Assembly: GCA_963805705.1 (NCBI GenBank)
Contig: CAWDVH010000005.1
Location: 1,550,001 to 1,614,000 of the forward strand
Source of the DNA: CAWDVH01 sp963805705
GTDB lineage: Bacteria > Actinomycetota > Actinomycetes > Streptosporangiales > Streptosporangiaceae
Length of the DNA: 64,000 nt
Direction: 5' to 3'
A program made the translations under genes and the position numbers. Positions 44,218 to 52,637 of the stretch are shown in pieces. The number at the start of each line of letters is the position of its first letter. Position 1 is the first letter of the stretch. The notes beneath the pieces were generated by a model, which made no database searches, was not told the DNA's origin, and worked only from the letters and a program-made list of their open reading frames with translations.

Positions 44218-44302
44218 ATGTGTGCTATCGGTGCTCTGCCTGCGCTTGCGCCGTTACCAGGGTGGTGTTAGGCGGGCCAGCAGTCCTGGGCGCTGGCGTC
44301 GC

Positions 44303-44767
44303 CTAGCAGCAGGCGACGGCTGCGGCGGACGATTCGTCTGACGGGCTGCCCTCTGCGCCGCAGCATTCGGGGCCGGAGTGGTCATAGTCGTAGAAGGTCT
44401 GGCTGTCGGCCAGGACGGTGTAGATCTCCCAGGACTCCCCGTCGGGCGCTCCCTGAACCCAGAACTTGTCCTGCCGGGCGTAGCAGCAGGTCGTGTCGCG
44501 CTTATCGACGGACGCCAGGCCGGTCCCGGCGAGCCGCCTCTGCTCGGCATCGACGGCGTCGGTGTCGGTGACCTCGACGCCAAGGTGGTTCAGGCTGCCG
44601 CCCTGCCCTGGGTTCTCTATCAGGACGAGCTTGAGCGGTGGCTCGGTGATGGCGAAGTTGGCGTAGCCGGGACGGCGCTTGGCCGGCTCGGTTCCGAACA
44701 GCTTGCTGTAGAACGCGACGGCCTGATCGATGTCATTGACGTTGAGGGCGAGCTGCACGCGGGACAT
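44303..44767 (-). CDS. arsI: ArsI/CadI family protein (C-As lyase type)
   Basis: 154 residues. The metal triad of the extradiol-type VOC fold is seen as Gln5, His61 and Glu114, and the vicinal pair Cys94-Cys95 in DTTCCYARQDKFWV is the trivalent organoarsenical binding site of ArsI. ArsI splits methyl and aromatic arsenicals to As(III) using O2 and Fe(II). Residues about 135-154 form a Cys-rich tail (ECCGAEG and VACC) typical of this group. Divergent from arsR2, sharing inverted operators. CadI, a cadmium-induced homologue, is the alternative name. Confidence 0.9.
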   Translation of the reverse strand: MSRVQLALNVNDIDQAVAFYSKLFGTEPAKRRPGYANFAITEPPLKLVLIENPGQGGSLNHLGVEVTDTDAVDAEQRRLAGTGLASVDKRDTTCCYARQDKFWVQGAPDGESWEIYTVLADSQTFYDYDHSGPECCGAEGSPSDESSAAAVACC

Positions 44768-44786
44768 GAGACCTCCTGAACACGGG

Positions 44787-44868
44787 ACTTCGATGACTGT
44801 CTATCTCTGACTCTGCGGCGAGCTTGCCACAGACATCGGACTCTGTCAATATAGACGTATGTCGAAGT
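44787..44868. promoter_or_regulatory. Paired inverted operators between arsI and arsR2
   Basis: ACTTCGA-N5-GTCTAT at 44787-44804 and its mirror ATAGAC-N5-TCGAAGT at 44851-44868. The half sites match exactly and both gaps are 5 bp, so one site faces each gene. The second overlaps the arsR2 start codon. The right-hand site shares ATAGACGTAT exactly with the arsR1/aqpS region. Confidence 0.75.
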
Positions 44869-45218
44869 CTTTGATGGTGCTGAGCCCGGCCGACTCGGCG
44901 GCGTGCTGCCCGCCGCTGTCACGCGAGCCGCTGTCCCGCGCGCAGGCCGACCAGGTCGCCCCGCTGCTGAAGGCGCTGGCGGATCCGGTGCGGCTGCGGC
45001 TGATGTCCCTGGTGGCCTCGCACCCGGGCGGCGAGGCCTGCGTCTGCGACCTGGCCGATGCGTTTGATCTGTCGCAGCCGACGATCAGCCATCACCTGAA
45101 GGTGCTGCATGACAGCGGCCTGCTGGACCGCGACAAGCGCGGCGTGTGGGTCTACTACCGAGCCCGCACCGGGGCGCTGGCCAGCCTCGGCGCACTGATC
45201 GGCGACCCGCCCCGATGA
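44859..45218 (+). CDS. arsR: ArsR/SmtB family regulator 2
   Basis: 119 residues from the ATG at 44859, inside the operator motif. Cys16-Cys17 in AACCPPL plus EACVCDL (Cys61, Cys63) match the Corynebacterium-type ArsR As(III) site, in which an N-terminal Cys pair and a helix Cys bind arsenite. HTH: LSQPTISHHLKVLHDSG. It is divergent from arsI and probably represses it and itself. Confidence 0.9.
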   Translation: MSKSLMVLSPADSAACCPPLSREPLSRAQADQVAPLLKALADPVRLRLMSLVASHPGGEACVCDLADAFDLSQPTISHHLKVLHDSGLLDRDKRGVWVYYRARTGALASLGALIGDPPR

Positions 45219-45327
45219 CCAGGCACACGCAAGACCCGGGCTTTGGATGCCGGTTCCGGCAGCGCAGGACGCCGTGGCCAGGTTAGCCCTTCTGTTTCCA
45301 TCTTTAATCGGTTATCGTCGATGAACG

Positions 45328-45672
45328 ATGAAAGAGCTTGCTCAGCCTCTCGACCGCGGCACGGCCGCGGAGTACGCCACCTGGTTCCGGGCGCTCGCTG
45401 ACGCCACCAGGATCCAGATCGTCTCCCTGCTCGCCCGTCGCGGTGGCCCGATGAACGTCGGCGAGATCGTCGCGGCCGTCAGCGTCGGCCAGTCCACGGT
45501 GTCGGCTCATCTCAAGGTGCTGGCGGACGTGCGGTTCGTGCTGTCCGAGCAGCGAGGCACGGCTACCTACTACCGGATCAACGATGCGTGCGTGGACTGC
45601 TTCCCCACCGCCGCCGACATCGTCATGGGCCGTCCCGTTCCGCTCAGCCAGCCTCTGTCTCAGCCCACATGA
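45328..45672 (+). CDS. arsR: ArsR/SmtB family regulator 3 (arsM-linked)
   Basis: 114 residues. HTH: VGQSTVSAHLKVLADVR. Its metal-site candidate is at the C-terminus, CVDCFP (Cys88, Cys91), not in the helix, which differs from regulators 1 and 2. No ribosome site is seen before the ATG at 45328, so it may be leaderless. The stop overlaps the arsM ribosome region, and arsM follows within 11 bp, so this protein most likely controls arsM. Confidence 0.85.
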   Translation: MKELAQPLDRGTAAEYATWFRALADATRIQIVSLLARRGGPMNVGEIVAAVSVGQSTVSAHLKVLADVRFVLSEQRGTATYYRINDACVDCFPTAADIVMGRPVPLSQPLSQPT

Positions 45673-45683
45673 GGAGCACGCCA

Positions 45684-46451
45684 GTGACTGGAAACCACGC
45701 TGCGGACACCCGCAGCACGCGAGACGAGGTCGTGGACCGCTATTCCGGCCTTGCCCGCGCCGCCCTGGCCGGCGGCACGCCCGCCGATTGTGATGCCGGC
45801 GCGTTCGCGGAAGGGTGCTTCGGCGCATCCGCTTACACCGACACCGACGGCGTCCCGGAGGCGGCGCTGCGCGCCAGTCTGGGCTGCGGTAATCCCCTGG
45901 CGGTGGCCATCCTCCAGCCGGGCGAGACTGTCCTGGATCTCGGTTCCGGCGGCGGCCTGGACGTCCTGCTCTCCGCCCGCAGAGTCGGCCCCGCCGGCAC
46001 CGCCTACGGCCTGGACGCCAGCCCCGACATGCTCGCCCTCGCCCGTACTAGCGCAGCGCAGGCGGGAGTCACCAACGCCCGCTTCCTGCACGGCCATATC
46101 GAGGACATCCCGCTGCCCGACGAGCAGGTCGACGTGATCATCTCCAACTGCGTCGTCAACCTGTCCGCCGACAAGGCACGCGTCCTCGCCGAGGCGTTCC
46201 GGGTTCTGCGCCCCGGCGGCCGACTGGGCATCAGCGACGTTACCGCCGACGAAGGCATCGACCCAGGTCAGCGGGCCCAAGCAGAACAGCGGGTCGGCTG
46301 CATCAGCGGCACCCTGACCCAGCCGCAATACCGCGACTTGCTGCAAGCGGCCGGGTTCACCGGCATCAGCATTACCAGCACGCATGATGCCGGCGTCGGC
46401 CTTCACTCCGCCATCATCCAGGCCGTCAGGCCCGCCGTGGAGAACACGTAG
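45684..46451 (+). CDS. arsM: Arsenite S-adenosylmethionine methyltransferase
   Basis: 255 residues. GTG at 45684 chosen because GAGGAG ends 7 nt before it; an ATG at 45669 overlaps the arsR3 stop and has no site. SAM-binding motif LDLGSGGGLDVLLSA (about 85-99). The cysteines needed for arsenic binding are present: Cys45, Cys68, Cys156 (ISNCVVNL) and Cys206 (RVGCISGTL), corresponding to the conserved set of algal ArsM. It methylates As(III) to mono- and dimethyl arsenicals. Together with ArsI the island can both make and break C-As bonds. Confidence 0.9.
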   Translation: MTGNHAADTRSTRDEVVDRYSGLARAALAGGTPADCDAGAFAEGCFGASAYTDTDGVPEAALRASLGCGNPLAVAILQPGETVLDLGSGGGLDVLLSARRVGPAGTAYGLDASPDMLALARTSAAQAGVTNARFLHGHIEDIPLPDEQVDVIISNCVVNLSADKARVLAEAFRVLRPGGRLGISDVTADEGIDPGQRAQAEQRVGCISGTLTQPQYRDLLQAAGFTGISITSTHDAGVGLHSAIIQAVRPAVENT

Positions 46452-46476
46452 AAATGAGTGCCCGCGGAGCCCGGCC

Positions 46477-47246
46477 TTACCGGCCGGCGGTCCGGCGCAG
46501 GAGGTAGGTGTCCATGATCCAGCCCTTCCTGGCCCGAGCCTCGCTCCGGGCGGCCTGGATCTCATCGGCAACCTCGGCCAGCGGCCCGCAGATGAGAATC
46601 TCGTCCCTGGTCCCGACGTAGGCGCCCCAGTAGATCTCCAGGCCGGCGTCGTTCAGCGCCGTAAACGAGCACTCCGCGTCCAGCATCACGACCACGTCAT
46701 CACAGCCCGCGGGAAAGCCCTCCTGCCTGAGCAGCCGGCCGGTGGTGACCTGCACGGGCCTGCCGACCTGAGTCAGGCTGACCCGGTGCCGCGCCGCCAG
46801 GGCCGCCGGGCTGCTGATGCCAGGAATCACCTCGTACTCCAACTCCAGCGTGCCCCGGCCGACGATCTGCTCGACGATGGCCAGCGTGCTGTCGTACAGG
46901 GCCGGGTCACCCCAGACCAGGAACGCGCCGCACTCCCCCTCGGCCAGTTCCTCCCGGATAAGCCGCTCGTAGATCTCGGAGCGCTGGCGGCGCCACTCGT
47001 CCACCGCGGGGCGGTAGCGCGCCGCGCCGCGATCGCGCTCCGGATCCGGCGCGTACACCATCCGGTAGGCGAGCCGGCCTCGATGTACCGCTCGCAGATC
47101 TCCTGCCGCAGCAGCGTCAGGTCCTGCTTATCGGCGCCCTTGTCCATCACGAAGAACACGCCGGCCTGATTCAGCGCCCGGATCGCCTGCACGGTCACCT
47201 GCTCGGGATCGCCGGCCCCGATCCCGACGATGAGGATCCGTCTCAT
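46477..47246 (-). pseudogene. cobF: cobF, precorrin-6A synthase (deacetylating), one frameshift
   Basis: The N-terminal half (MRRILIVGIGAGDPEQVTVQ, QEICERYIEAG) and the C-terminal half (YRMVYAPDPERDR, FLVWGDPALYDSTLAI, VIPGISSPAALAARH) are both plainly CobF, but in different frames. The switch is at about 47068-47080, where adding one C in GGCTCGCC would join them as ERYIEAGLAYRMVYAPDPERD. The ATG overlaps the cobM stop. CobF is specific to the aerobic pathway: it methylates C1 and removes the acetyl group. Expected length about 256 residues. Confidence 0.87.
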
Positions 47247-48040
47247 GATCGTGATTCCTCCCGGCCCGCGCCCGCCTGGCGCTCGCGCGCCGCCGGGTCC
47301 GGCCGGTCGCGCCCGGCCGAGTACAGGTGGCTGTCGCGGAAACCGCCGTGCGCGAGCACCTTCCCGACCACGATGATGGCCGTCCGGCGGATGCCCGCCG
47401 CGCGGACCCGTGCCGCGAGCTCGCCGAGCGTGCAGCGCAGCACTACCTCATCGGGCCAGCTCGCCCTGGCCACCACGGCGGCCGGGCAGTGCGCCCCGTA
47501 GTGCGGCAGCAGGGACGCACGGACCTGATCGATATTCTGCACCGCCAGATGCAGCACCAGGGTGCAGCCCTGGGCGCCGAGGCTGGCCAGGTCCTCCCCC
47601 GGCGGCATCGGGGTCGCCCGCGCCGCGGTCCTGGTCAGCACCACGGTCTGGCCGACGCCCGGCAGCGTCAGCTCCTGCCGGAGGGCGGCCGCCGCCGCGG
47701 CGAACGCCGGGACGCCGGGGACTATCTGCCATGGCACGCCCGCCGCGTCGAGGCGGCGGGCCTGCTCGGCGACCGCGCTGAAGATCGACGGGTCGCCGCT
47801 GTGCAGCCGCACCACATCCTGCCCGGCGGCGTGGGCGCCGATCAGCTCGCTGGTGATGGCGTCGAGGTCCAGGTCAGCGGTGTCCACCAGCCGCGCGTCC
47901 GGCCTGGTCCCGGCCAGGACCTCGGCCGGGACCAGGCTGCCGGCGTACAGCACCACGGGCACCGCGGCGAGCATCCGCTGGGCCCGCACGGTCAGCAGAT
48001 CCGGGGCGCCAGGACCGGCGCCGACGAACCACACGGTCAT
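47243..48040 (-). CDS. cobM: Precorrin-4 C11-methyltransferase
   Basis: 265 residues; ATG at 48040 with AAGGAGA 8 nt upstream (an upstream ATG at 48058 would overlap that site). The TP-methylase motifs are VWFVGAGPGAPDLLTVRAQRML, VRLHSGDPSIFSAVAEQARRL and IVPGVPAFAAAAAAL. It methylates C11 of precorrin-4. It overlaps cobF by ATGA and follows cobL by 72 bp on the same strand. Confidence 0.92.
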   Translation of the reverse strand: MTVWFVGAGPGAPDLLTVRAQRMLAAVPVVLYAGSLVPAEVLAGTRPDARLVDTADLDLDAITSELIGAHAAGQDVVRLHSGDPSIFSAVAEQARRLDAAGVPWQIVPGVPAFAAAAAALRQELTLPGVGQTVVLTRTAARATPMPPGEDLASLGAQGCTLVLHLAVQNIDQVRASLLPHYGAHCPAAVVARASWPDEVVLRCTLGELAARVRAAGIRRTAIIVVGKVLAHGGFRDSHLYSAGRDRPDPAARERQAGAGREESRS

Positions 48041-48112
48041 CGCCTGTCTCCTTGCCACTGGGTCATCGGTTCCCCTGCCCCCGCGTCATGAGCCGCCGCA
48101 CCGGCCGCCGGG

Positions 48113-49423
48113 TCATAAACGGGTCACCTGCCACTGGGTCACCGGCAGCGCCGGCCGCCAGGTGGTGAACCCGCCGAGCGGGCCCGCGTAGCTCAGGGCC
48201 AGCTTGACCAGGTGGCCGCCCACGGCACGCTGCCGCTCGTGCAGCAGCGCCTCGGACTCCACCGTGACGGCATGAGCGACGAGCCGGCCGCCGGGCGCCA
48301 GCGACTCCCAGCATCGCCCCAGCACCCCGTCAGCGGTCACGCCGCCGCCCAGGAAGATGGCGTCTGGCCGGGGCAGCCCGGCCAGGGCGGCCGGCGCCGC
48401 GCCGCAGACCACGTCGAGCCCGGGCACGCCCAGGGTGGAGGCGTTGCGCCGGACCCGGTCGGCCCGATCGGGCCGGACCTCGACGGCGATGGCGCGGGCG
48501 CGGGGATCGGTACGCATCCACTCGATCCCGATGCTGCCGCTGCCCGCCCCGATGTCCCAGAGCAGCTGGCCAGGACCGGGCGCGAGCGCGGCCAGAGCCA
48601 GGGCCCTAGCCTCCCGGCGGGTGAGCTGGCCGTCGGTCTCATAAGCATCGTCAGGCAGCCCCGGCACCCGCGGCCGGATGGCGGTGCCGGCGTCCGGCTC
48701 GCAGGCCAGCGCCACCACCGACAAGTCGGCGAACGGCCCGGCGTCAGCAGGGGCGTCAGACTCAGTGCCGGCGTCAGACTCAGTGCCGCCGTCAACCTCA
48801 TTGCCAGCGTAAGCCTCAGTGCCGGCGTCAGCGCTCATGGTGCGGGCCGCATACGGGCCCCGTATCCGCTCCGCGCTCCCGCCCAGGTGCTCAAGCACGG
48901 TCAGCGGGGTCGCCCCCCAGCCCCGGTCCGCGAGCAGCGCCCCGATCGTGACCGGCGTAGCGCCGTCCCGGCCCAGGACCAGGACCCGGGCCCCGGGCTG
49001 AACGGCCGGCAGGATGACCTCGGCCGGACGGGCAACGACGGAGATAACGTCAACCTCGTGCTCGGCCCAGCCCAGCCGGGCGCACGCCAGGGCGACGCAC
49101 GACACCGCGGGCAGCACGCGCAATCGCGCCGGGCCGATGCGGCGGGCCAGCGTCGCGCCGAGCCCGTGCAGCATCGGGTCGCCACTGGCCAGCAGGCACG
49201 CGCCGGGGTGGGCCGCCACGAGCTCGTCGAGCTGGGGCAGCAGGGGTGACGGCAGCACCACGCGGTCGCCCGGCAGGTCCCGCCGTTCCGGGAGCAGCGC
49301 GAGCTGGCGGGCGCTGCCGACGATGACCGGCGCCGCCCGGAGCGCGGCGCGCGCCTCGTCGGTCAGCCCGTGCCAGCCGTCGTCGCCGATCCCGACGACG
49401 GTGACGATCGGCTGCAGCCTCAC
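48113..49423 (-). CDS. cobL: CobL: precorrin-6B C5,15-methyltransferase (CbiE-CbiT fusion)
   Basis: 436 residues from the GTG at 49423 (VRLQPIVTVVGIGDDGW). N-terminal CbiE-type domain (about 1-200) and C-terminal CbiT-type domain (about 240-436) with SAM motif LLWDIGAGSGSIGIEWMRTDP, giving methylation at C5 and C15 with decarboxylation. Between them lies an Asp/Glu/Ala-rich linker encoded by an 18-bp tandem repeat. It is first in the cobL-cobM-cobF group, and its start is divergent from a riboswitch-led importer operon. Confidence 0.9.
   Translation of the reverse strand: MRLQPIVTVVGIGDDGWHGLTDEARAALRAAPVIVGSARQLALLPERRDLPGDRVVLPSPLLPQLDELVAAHPGACLLASGDPMLHGLGATLARRIGPARLRVLPAVSCVALACARLGWAEHEVDVISVVARPAEVILPAVQPGARVLVLGRDGATPVTIGALLADRGWGATPLTVLEHLGGSAERIRGPYAARTMSADAGTEAYAGNEVDGGTESDAGTESDAPADAGPFADLSVVALACEPDAGTAIRPRVPGLPDDAYETDGQLTRREARALALAALAPGPGQLLWDIGAGSGSIGIEWMRTDPRARAIAVEVRPDRADRVRRNASTLGVPGLDVVCGAAPAALAGLPRPDAIFLGGGVTADGVLGRCWESLAPGGRLVAHAVTVESEALLHERQRAVGGHLVKLALSYAGPLGGFTTWRPALPVTQWQVTRL
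48752..48836 (-). repeat. 18-bp tandem repeat in the CobL interdomain linker
   Basis: Four to five copies of an 18-bp unit of the form GGCGTCAGACTCAGTGCC: two perfect copies at 48752-48787, then two degenerate ones and part of a fifth. It encodes six-residue units (GTESDA type) linking the CbiE and CbiT domains and keeps the frame. Confidence 0.85.
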
Positions 49424-49504
49424 TAGTGCCGGCACCTCAATGCTCTGGGACAATGCGCCCGTCAACATACCAGGGCGGGTGATGCTTGACGCCGCGCTGC
49501 CGCT

Positions 49505-49640
49505 GCCCGTACGTTGGCGCTGCCGCGGTCGACGATCGTGGTGACGCAGTCCCAGCGAAGTCCGGTGAGATCCCGGCGCTGTCCCGCAACGGTGGTCCCC
49601 TGATCAGGGGCGAGCCCGGTCGCCTGTTCTGCGTCGACGA
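49505..49640 (+). promoter_or_regulatory. Cobalamin riboswitch upstream of the btuCDF-like operon
   Basis: The plus strand carries the conserved run AAGTCCGGTGAGATCCCGG followed by CGCTGTCCCGCAACGGTGG, and GGGGCGAGCCCGG downstream, in the spacing of actinobacterial cobalamin riboswitches. It ends 30 nt before the permease start. Regulation by cobalamin of the ABC importer follows directly. Boundaries are approximate. Confidence 0.85.
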
Positions 49641-49669
49641 AATGGCCCTCGAAGGAAGGGCGTTCGTAG

Positions 49670-50731
49670 GTGCCAGCGACATCACCGGGACGCGCGGCGC
49701 GGCGCGGGCGGCTGCCCCTGCCGGTGGCCCTGGCCGGATGCGCCGCCTTCCTCGTGCTCACCATGATCCTGGGCGTGGCCGTCGGCTCGGTGCCGCTGAG
49801 CCCGGCCGCGGTCTTCGGGGTCATCGCCGATCATCTGGCCGGCCATCCGCAGAACACCGTGGCCGACGCGATCGTCTGGCAGATCAGGCTGCCGCGGGTC
49901 CTGCTCGCCGCCGTGGTCGGGGCGGCCCTGACCACCGCCGGGACCGTCGTCCAGGTGCTGGTGCGCAACGCGCTGGCCGATCCGTTCCTGCTGGGCGTGT
50001 CCTCCGGGGCCAGCGTGGGCGCGACCGCCGTGCTGCTGTTCGGGGCCTTCGCCTCCCTCGGCATCTGGGCGATCTCCCTCGGCAGCGTGCTGGGCGCCCT
50101 GGGCGCGATGGCCGCTGTCTTCCTGGTGTCCCGCCGGGGGCGGGCGCTGGCGCCGACGCAGCTCATCTTGTGCGGCGTCGTGCTGTCGGCCCTGTTCGAG
50201 TCGGTGACCAGCTTCCTGATCTTCCGGGGCAATCCGCAGGCCACCCAGTCGGTCCTGTTCTGGCTGCTGGGCTCGTTCGGGCTCGCGAACTGGCCCCAGC
50301 TGCCCATCCCGGCTATCGCGCTCGCCGCGGCGATGGGGTACCTGCTGGCCCACGGCCGGGCGCTCAACGCACTGGCCATGGGCTCCGGGCCGGCCGCGTC
50401 ACTCGGGGTCGACGTTCATCAGATGCGGCGCAACCTGTTCATTGTCACCTCGCTGATGGCCGGCGTGGCCGTGGCCGTCAGCGGCGTGATCGGGTTCGTG
50501 GGGCTGGTCGTCCCGCACATCGTCCGGCTCATGGTCGGATCCGACCATCGCCGGGTGCTGCCGGTCGGCGTGCTGTTCGGCGCGGCGTTCATGGTGCTCG
50601 GCGACCTGCTGGCCCGCGTCATCGTGGCGCCGCAGGAGATGCCGATCGGCGTGATCACCGCGTTCATCGGCGCGCCGACGCTGATCGTTCTCATCCGCCG
50701 CCGCCCCTACCTGTACGGGGCGTCCGGATGA
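49670..50731 (+). CDS. btuC: FecCD/BtuC-type ABC permease
   Basis: 353 residues, GTG start with AAGGAAGG upstream. About ten hydrophobic helices. Family signatures: QIRLPRVLLAAVVGAAL, GTVVQVLVRNALADPFLLGVSSGAS and VVPHIVRLMVGSDHR. Sequence alone does not separate siderophore from cobalamin permeases; the riboswitch in front makes cobalamin the likely cargo. Ends in an ATGA overlap with the ATPase gene. Confidence 0.87.
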   Translation: MPATSPGRAARRGRLPLPVALAGCAAFLVLTMILGVAVGSVPLSPAAVFGVIADHLAGHPQNTVADAIVWQIRLPRVLLAAVVGAALTTAGTVVQVLVRNALADPFLLGVSSGASVGATAVLLFGAFASLGIWAISLGSVLGALGAMAAVFLVSRRGRALAPTQLILCGVVLSALFESVTSFLIFRGNPQATQSVLFWLLGSFGLANWPQLPIPAIALAAAMGYLLAHGRALNALAMGSGPAASLGVDVHQMRRNLFIVTSLMAGVAVAVSGVIGFVGLVVPHIVRLMVGSDHRRVLPVGVLFGAAFMVLGDLLARVIVAPQEMPIGVITAFIGAPTLIVLIRRRPYLYGASG

Positions 50732-51555
50732 GCCTGGAGCTGCGGGACCTGTCGGTCGACATCGCCGGCCAGCGGATCGTGACCGACATCGGCATCACCG
50801 TCCCCGGCGGCAGCTTCGTCGGCCTGCTCGGCCCGAACGGCAGCGGGAAGTCGACGATCCTCAAGGCCATCTACCGGGTGCACCGCCCGGCGGCCGGCCG
50901 GATCCTGCTGGACGGGGCGGACCTGCTGGCCCTGCGGCCCAGGGATGCCGCCCGCCGGATCGCGGTGGTGGCCCAGGAGTTCGCGCTCGAATTCGACTTC
51001 ACGGTGCGGGAGATGGTGATGATCGGCCGGACTCCGTACAAGCGGGCATTCGACAAAGACGACGAAACGGATCGGTCGATCGTTGATCACGCTATCGAGC
51101 GGGTCGGCGTCCAGGAACTCGCCCATCGCGGCTTCAACACCCTGTCCGGTGGCGAGAAGCAGCGAGTGCTGATCGCCCAGGCCATCGCCCAGGGCGCGGA
51201 CCACCTGATCCTGGACGAGCCGACCAATCACCTGGATATCCGGTACCAGATCGAGATCCTGGAACTGGTCACCGAGCTGGGCGTCACCGTGCTGGCGGCA
51301 CTGCACGACCTCAGCCTGGCCGCGCTCTTCTGCGATTCGGTGCACCTGCTGGCGGGCGGCCGGATCGTGGCCAGCGGCCGGCCAGGGTCCGTGCTCACCC
51401 CGGCGAAGATCCGCCAGGCGTACGGCGCTGATGTCCTGGTCATCGAGCACCCCGAGACCGGGACCCCGCACCTGATCCCGCGGCGCACGGCGAGCGGGAA
51501 TCCGGCCCCTCCCCCATCACCCGCCCCGCGCTCCAGCCCGGGCGGGGACCAGTGA
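50728..51555 (+). CDS. btuD: ABC transporter ATP-binding protein (BtuD/FecE type)
   Basis: 275 residues; ATG overlaps the permease stop. Walker A GPNGSGKST at 35-43, signature LSGGEKQRVLIAQA, Walker B DHLILDEPTNHLD, switch His in VLAALHDLSLAA. A Pro/Ser-rich tail of about 25 residues ends the protein. It powers the BtuC-like permease. Confidence 0.9.
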   Translation: MSLELRDLSVDIAGQRIVTDIGITVPGGSFVGLLGPNGSGKSTILKAIYRVHRPAAGRILLDGADLLALRPRDAARRIAVVAQEFALEFDFTVREMVMIGRTPYKRAFDKDDETDRSIVDHAIERVGVQELAHRGFNTLSGGEKQRVLIAQAIAQGADHLILDEPTNHLDIRYQIEILELVTELGVTVLAALHDLSLAALFCDSVHLLAGGRIVASGRPGSVLTPAKIRQAYGADVLVIEHPETGTPHLIPRRTASGNPAPPPSPAPRSSPGGDQ

Positions 51556-51566
51556 AAGGACTACAG

Positions 51567-52637
51567 ATGCCGATTCCCCGGAGCCGCCGGTCCCGGCTGG
51601 CCGTCCTCGCCGCGGTGCTGACCATGACCGGCGGCGCCCTGGCGGCCTGCGGGTCGTCGGCTGCGGGCACACCGGCCGCGGCGGGCGGGTCCAGTGCGTC
51701 GGCCCCCACCGCCAGGTACCCGGTGACGGTGACCAGCTGCGGCGTCCCGGTCACCTATGACCAGGCTCCGAAGCGGGCCGTTTCCAATGACATCAACACC
51801 ACCGAGGACATGCTGGCGCTCGGGCTGGAGTCCCGGATGGCCGGCGACTTCGGGGTGACCGGCGACGGACCGGCCGGCCAGCCCGTCCCGGCCCAGTACC
51901 TGCCCGGCTTTCACCAGGTGCCCGACGTCTCCTCCGGCTACTTCACGCTGGAGAAGCTGGTCGGGCTGCACCCGGATTTCCTGTTCGCGGGCTGGAACTA
52001 CGGCCTGCAGGCCGGCACCAATCTCACGCCGGACGGCCTGTCGAAGTACGGGATCAAGACCCTGGCGCTCACCGAGTCCTGCGCGCACGTGCAGCCGGGC
52101 AAGAGCGCGGTCAGCATCGACGACACCTACCAGGACCTGCAGAACCTGGGCGCGATCTTCGGGGTGCCGGGGCGGGCGCAGCAGGTGATCAGCGCCATGA
52201 AGGGCCAGGTAGCAGCGGCGCGGGCCAAAATAACGGCGGCCAAGCCGGTCACGGTGTTCGACTACGACAGCGGCGAGGCCGCGCCGTTCACCGGCCCCGG
52301 CCTGGCGATGCCGAACGCGCTGATCAGCCTCGGCGGCGGGACCAACATCTTCGCCGGGCTGAAGCAGAGCTGGACATCGGTGTCCTGGGAGCAGGTGGTC
52401 AGGGCCGACCCGCAGTGCATCATCATCAACGACTACGGCACCCCCACGGCCGCGCAGAAGGAGAAGTTCCTGGAGACCAGTCCCATCACTCAGGGGCTCA
52501 CCGCGGTAAAGAACCGCTGCTTCCTGCCGCTCAGCTACGACCAGGTGACCCCGAGCCCGCGCAACGCGGCGGCGGTCGTGGCCATCGCCCGCTGGCTGCA
52601 CCCCAGCGCCTTCAGCTTGCCCCCCGACGGCTCCTGA
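51567..52637 (+). CDS. btuF: ABC transporter substrate-binding lipoprotein (BtuF/FepB type)
   Basis: 356 residues; ATG at 51567 chosen because AAAGGA sits 6 nt before it, the GTG at 51552 having none. Signal peptide with lipobox ALAAC (lipidated Cys28). Class III binding protein pattern: VTVTSCGVPVTYDQAPKRAV, ISLGGGTNIFAGLKQSWTSVSWEQVV. Bound ligand cannot be read from sequence; by context cobalamin. It completes the importer operon. Its 3' end overlaps the convergent thioredoxin gene by 26 bp. Confidence 0.87.
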   Translation: MPIPRSRRSRLAVLAAVLTMTGGALAACGSSAAGTPAAAGGSSASAPTARYPVTVTSCGVPVTYDQAPKRAVSNDINTTEDMLALGLESRMAGDFGVTGDGPAGQPVPAQYLPGFHQVPDVSSGYFTLEKLVGLHPDFLFAGWNYGLQAGTNLTPDGLSKYGIKTLALTESCAHVQPGKSAVSIDDTYQDLQNLGAIFGVPGRAQQVISAMKGQVAAARAKITAAKPVTVFDYDSGEAAPFTGPGLAMPNALISLGGGTNIFAGLKQSWTSVSWEQVVRADPQCIIINDYGTPTAAQKEKFLETSPITQGLTAVKNRCFLPLSYDQVTPSPRNAAAVVAIARWLHPSAFSLPPDGS

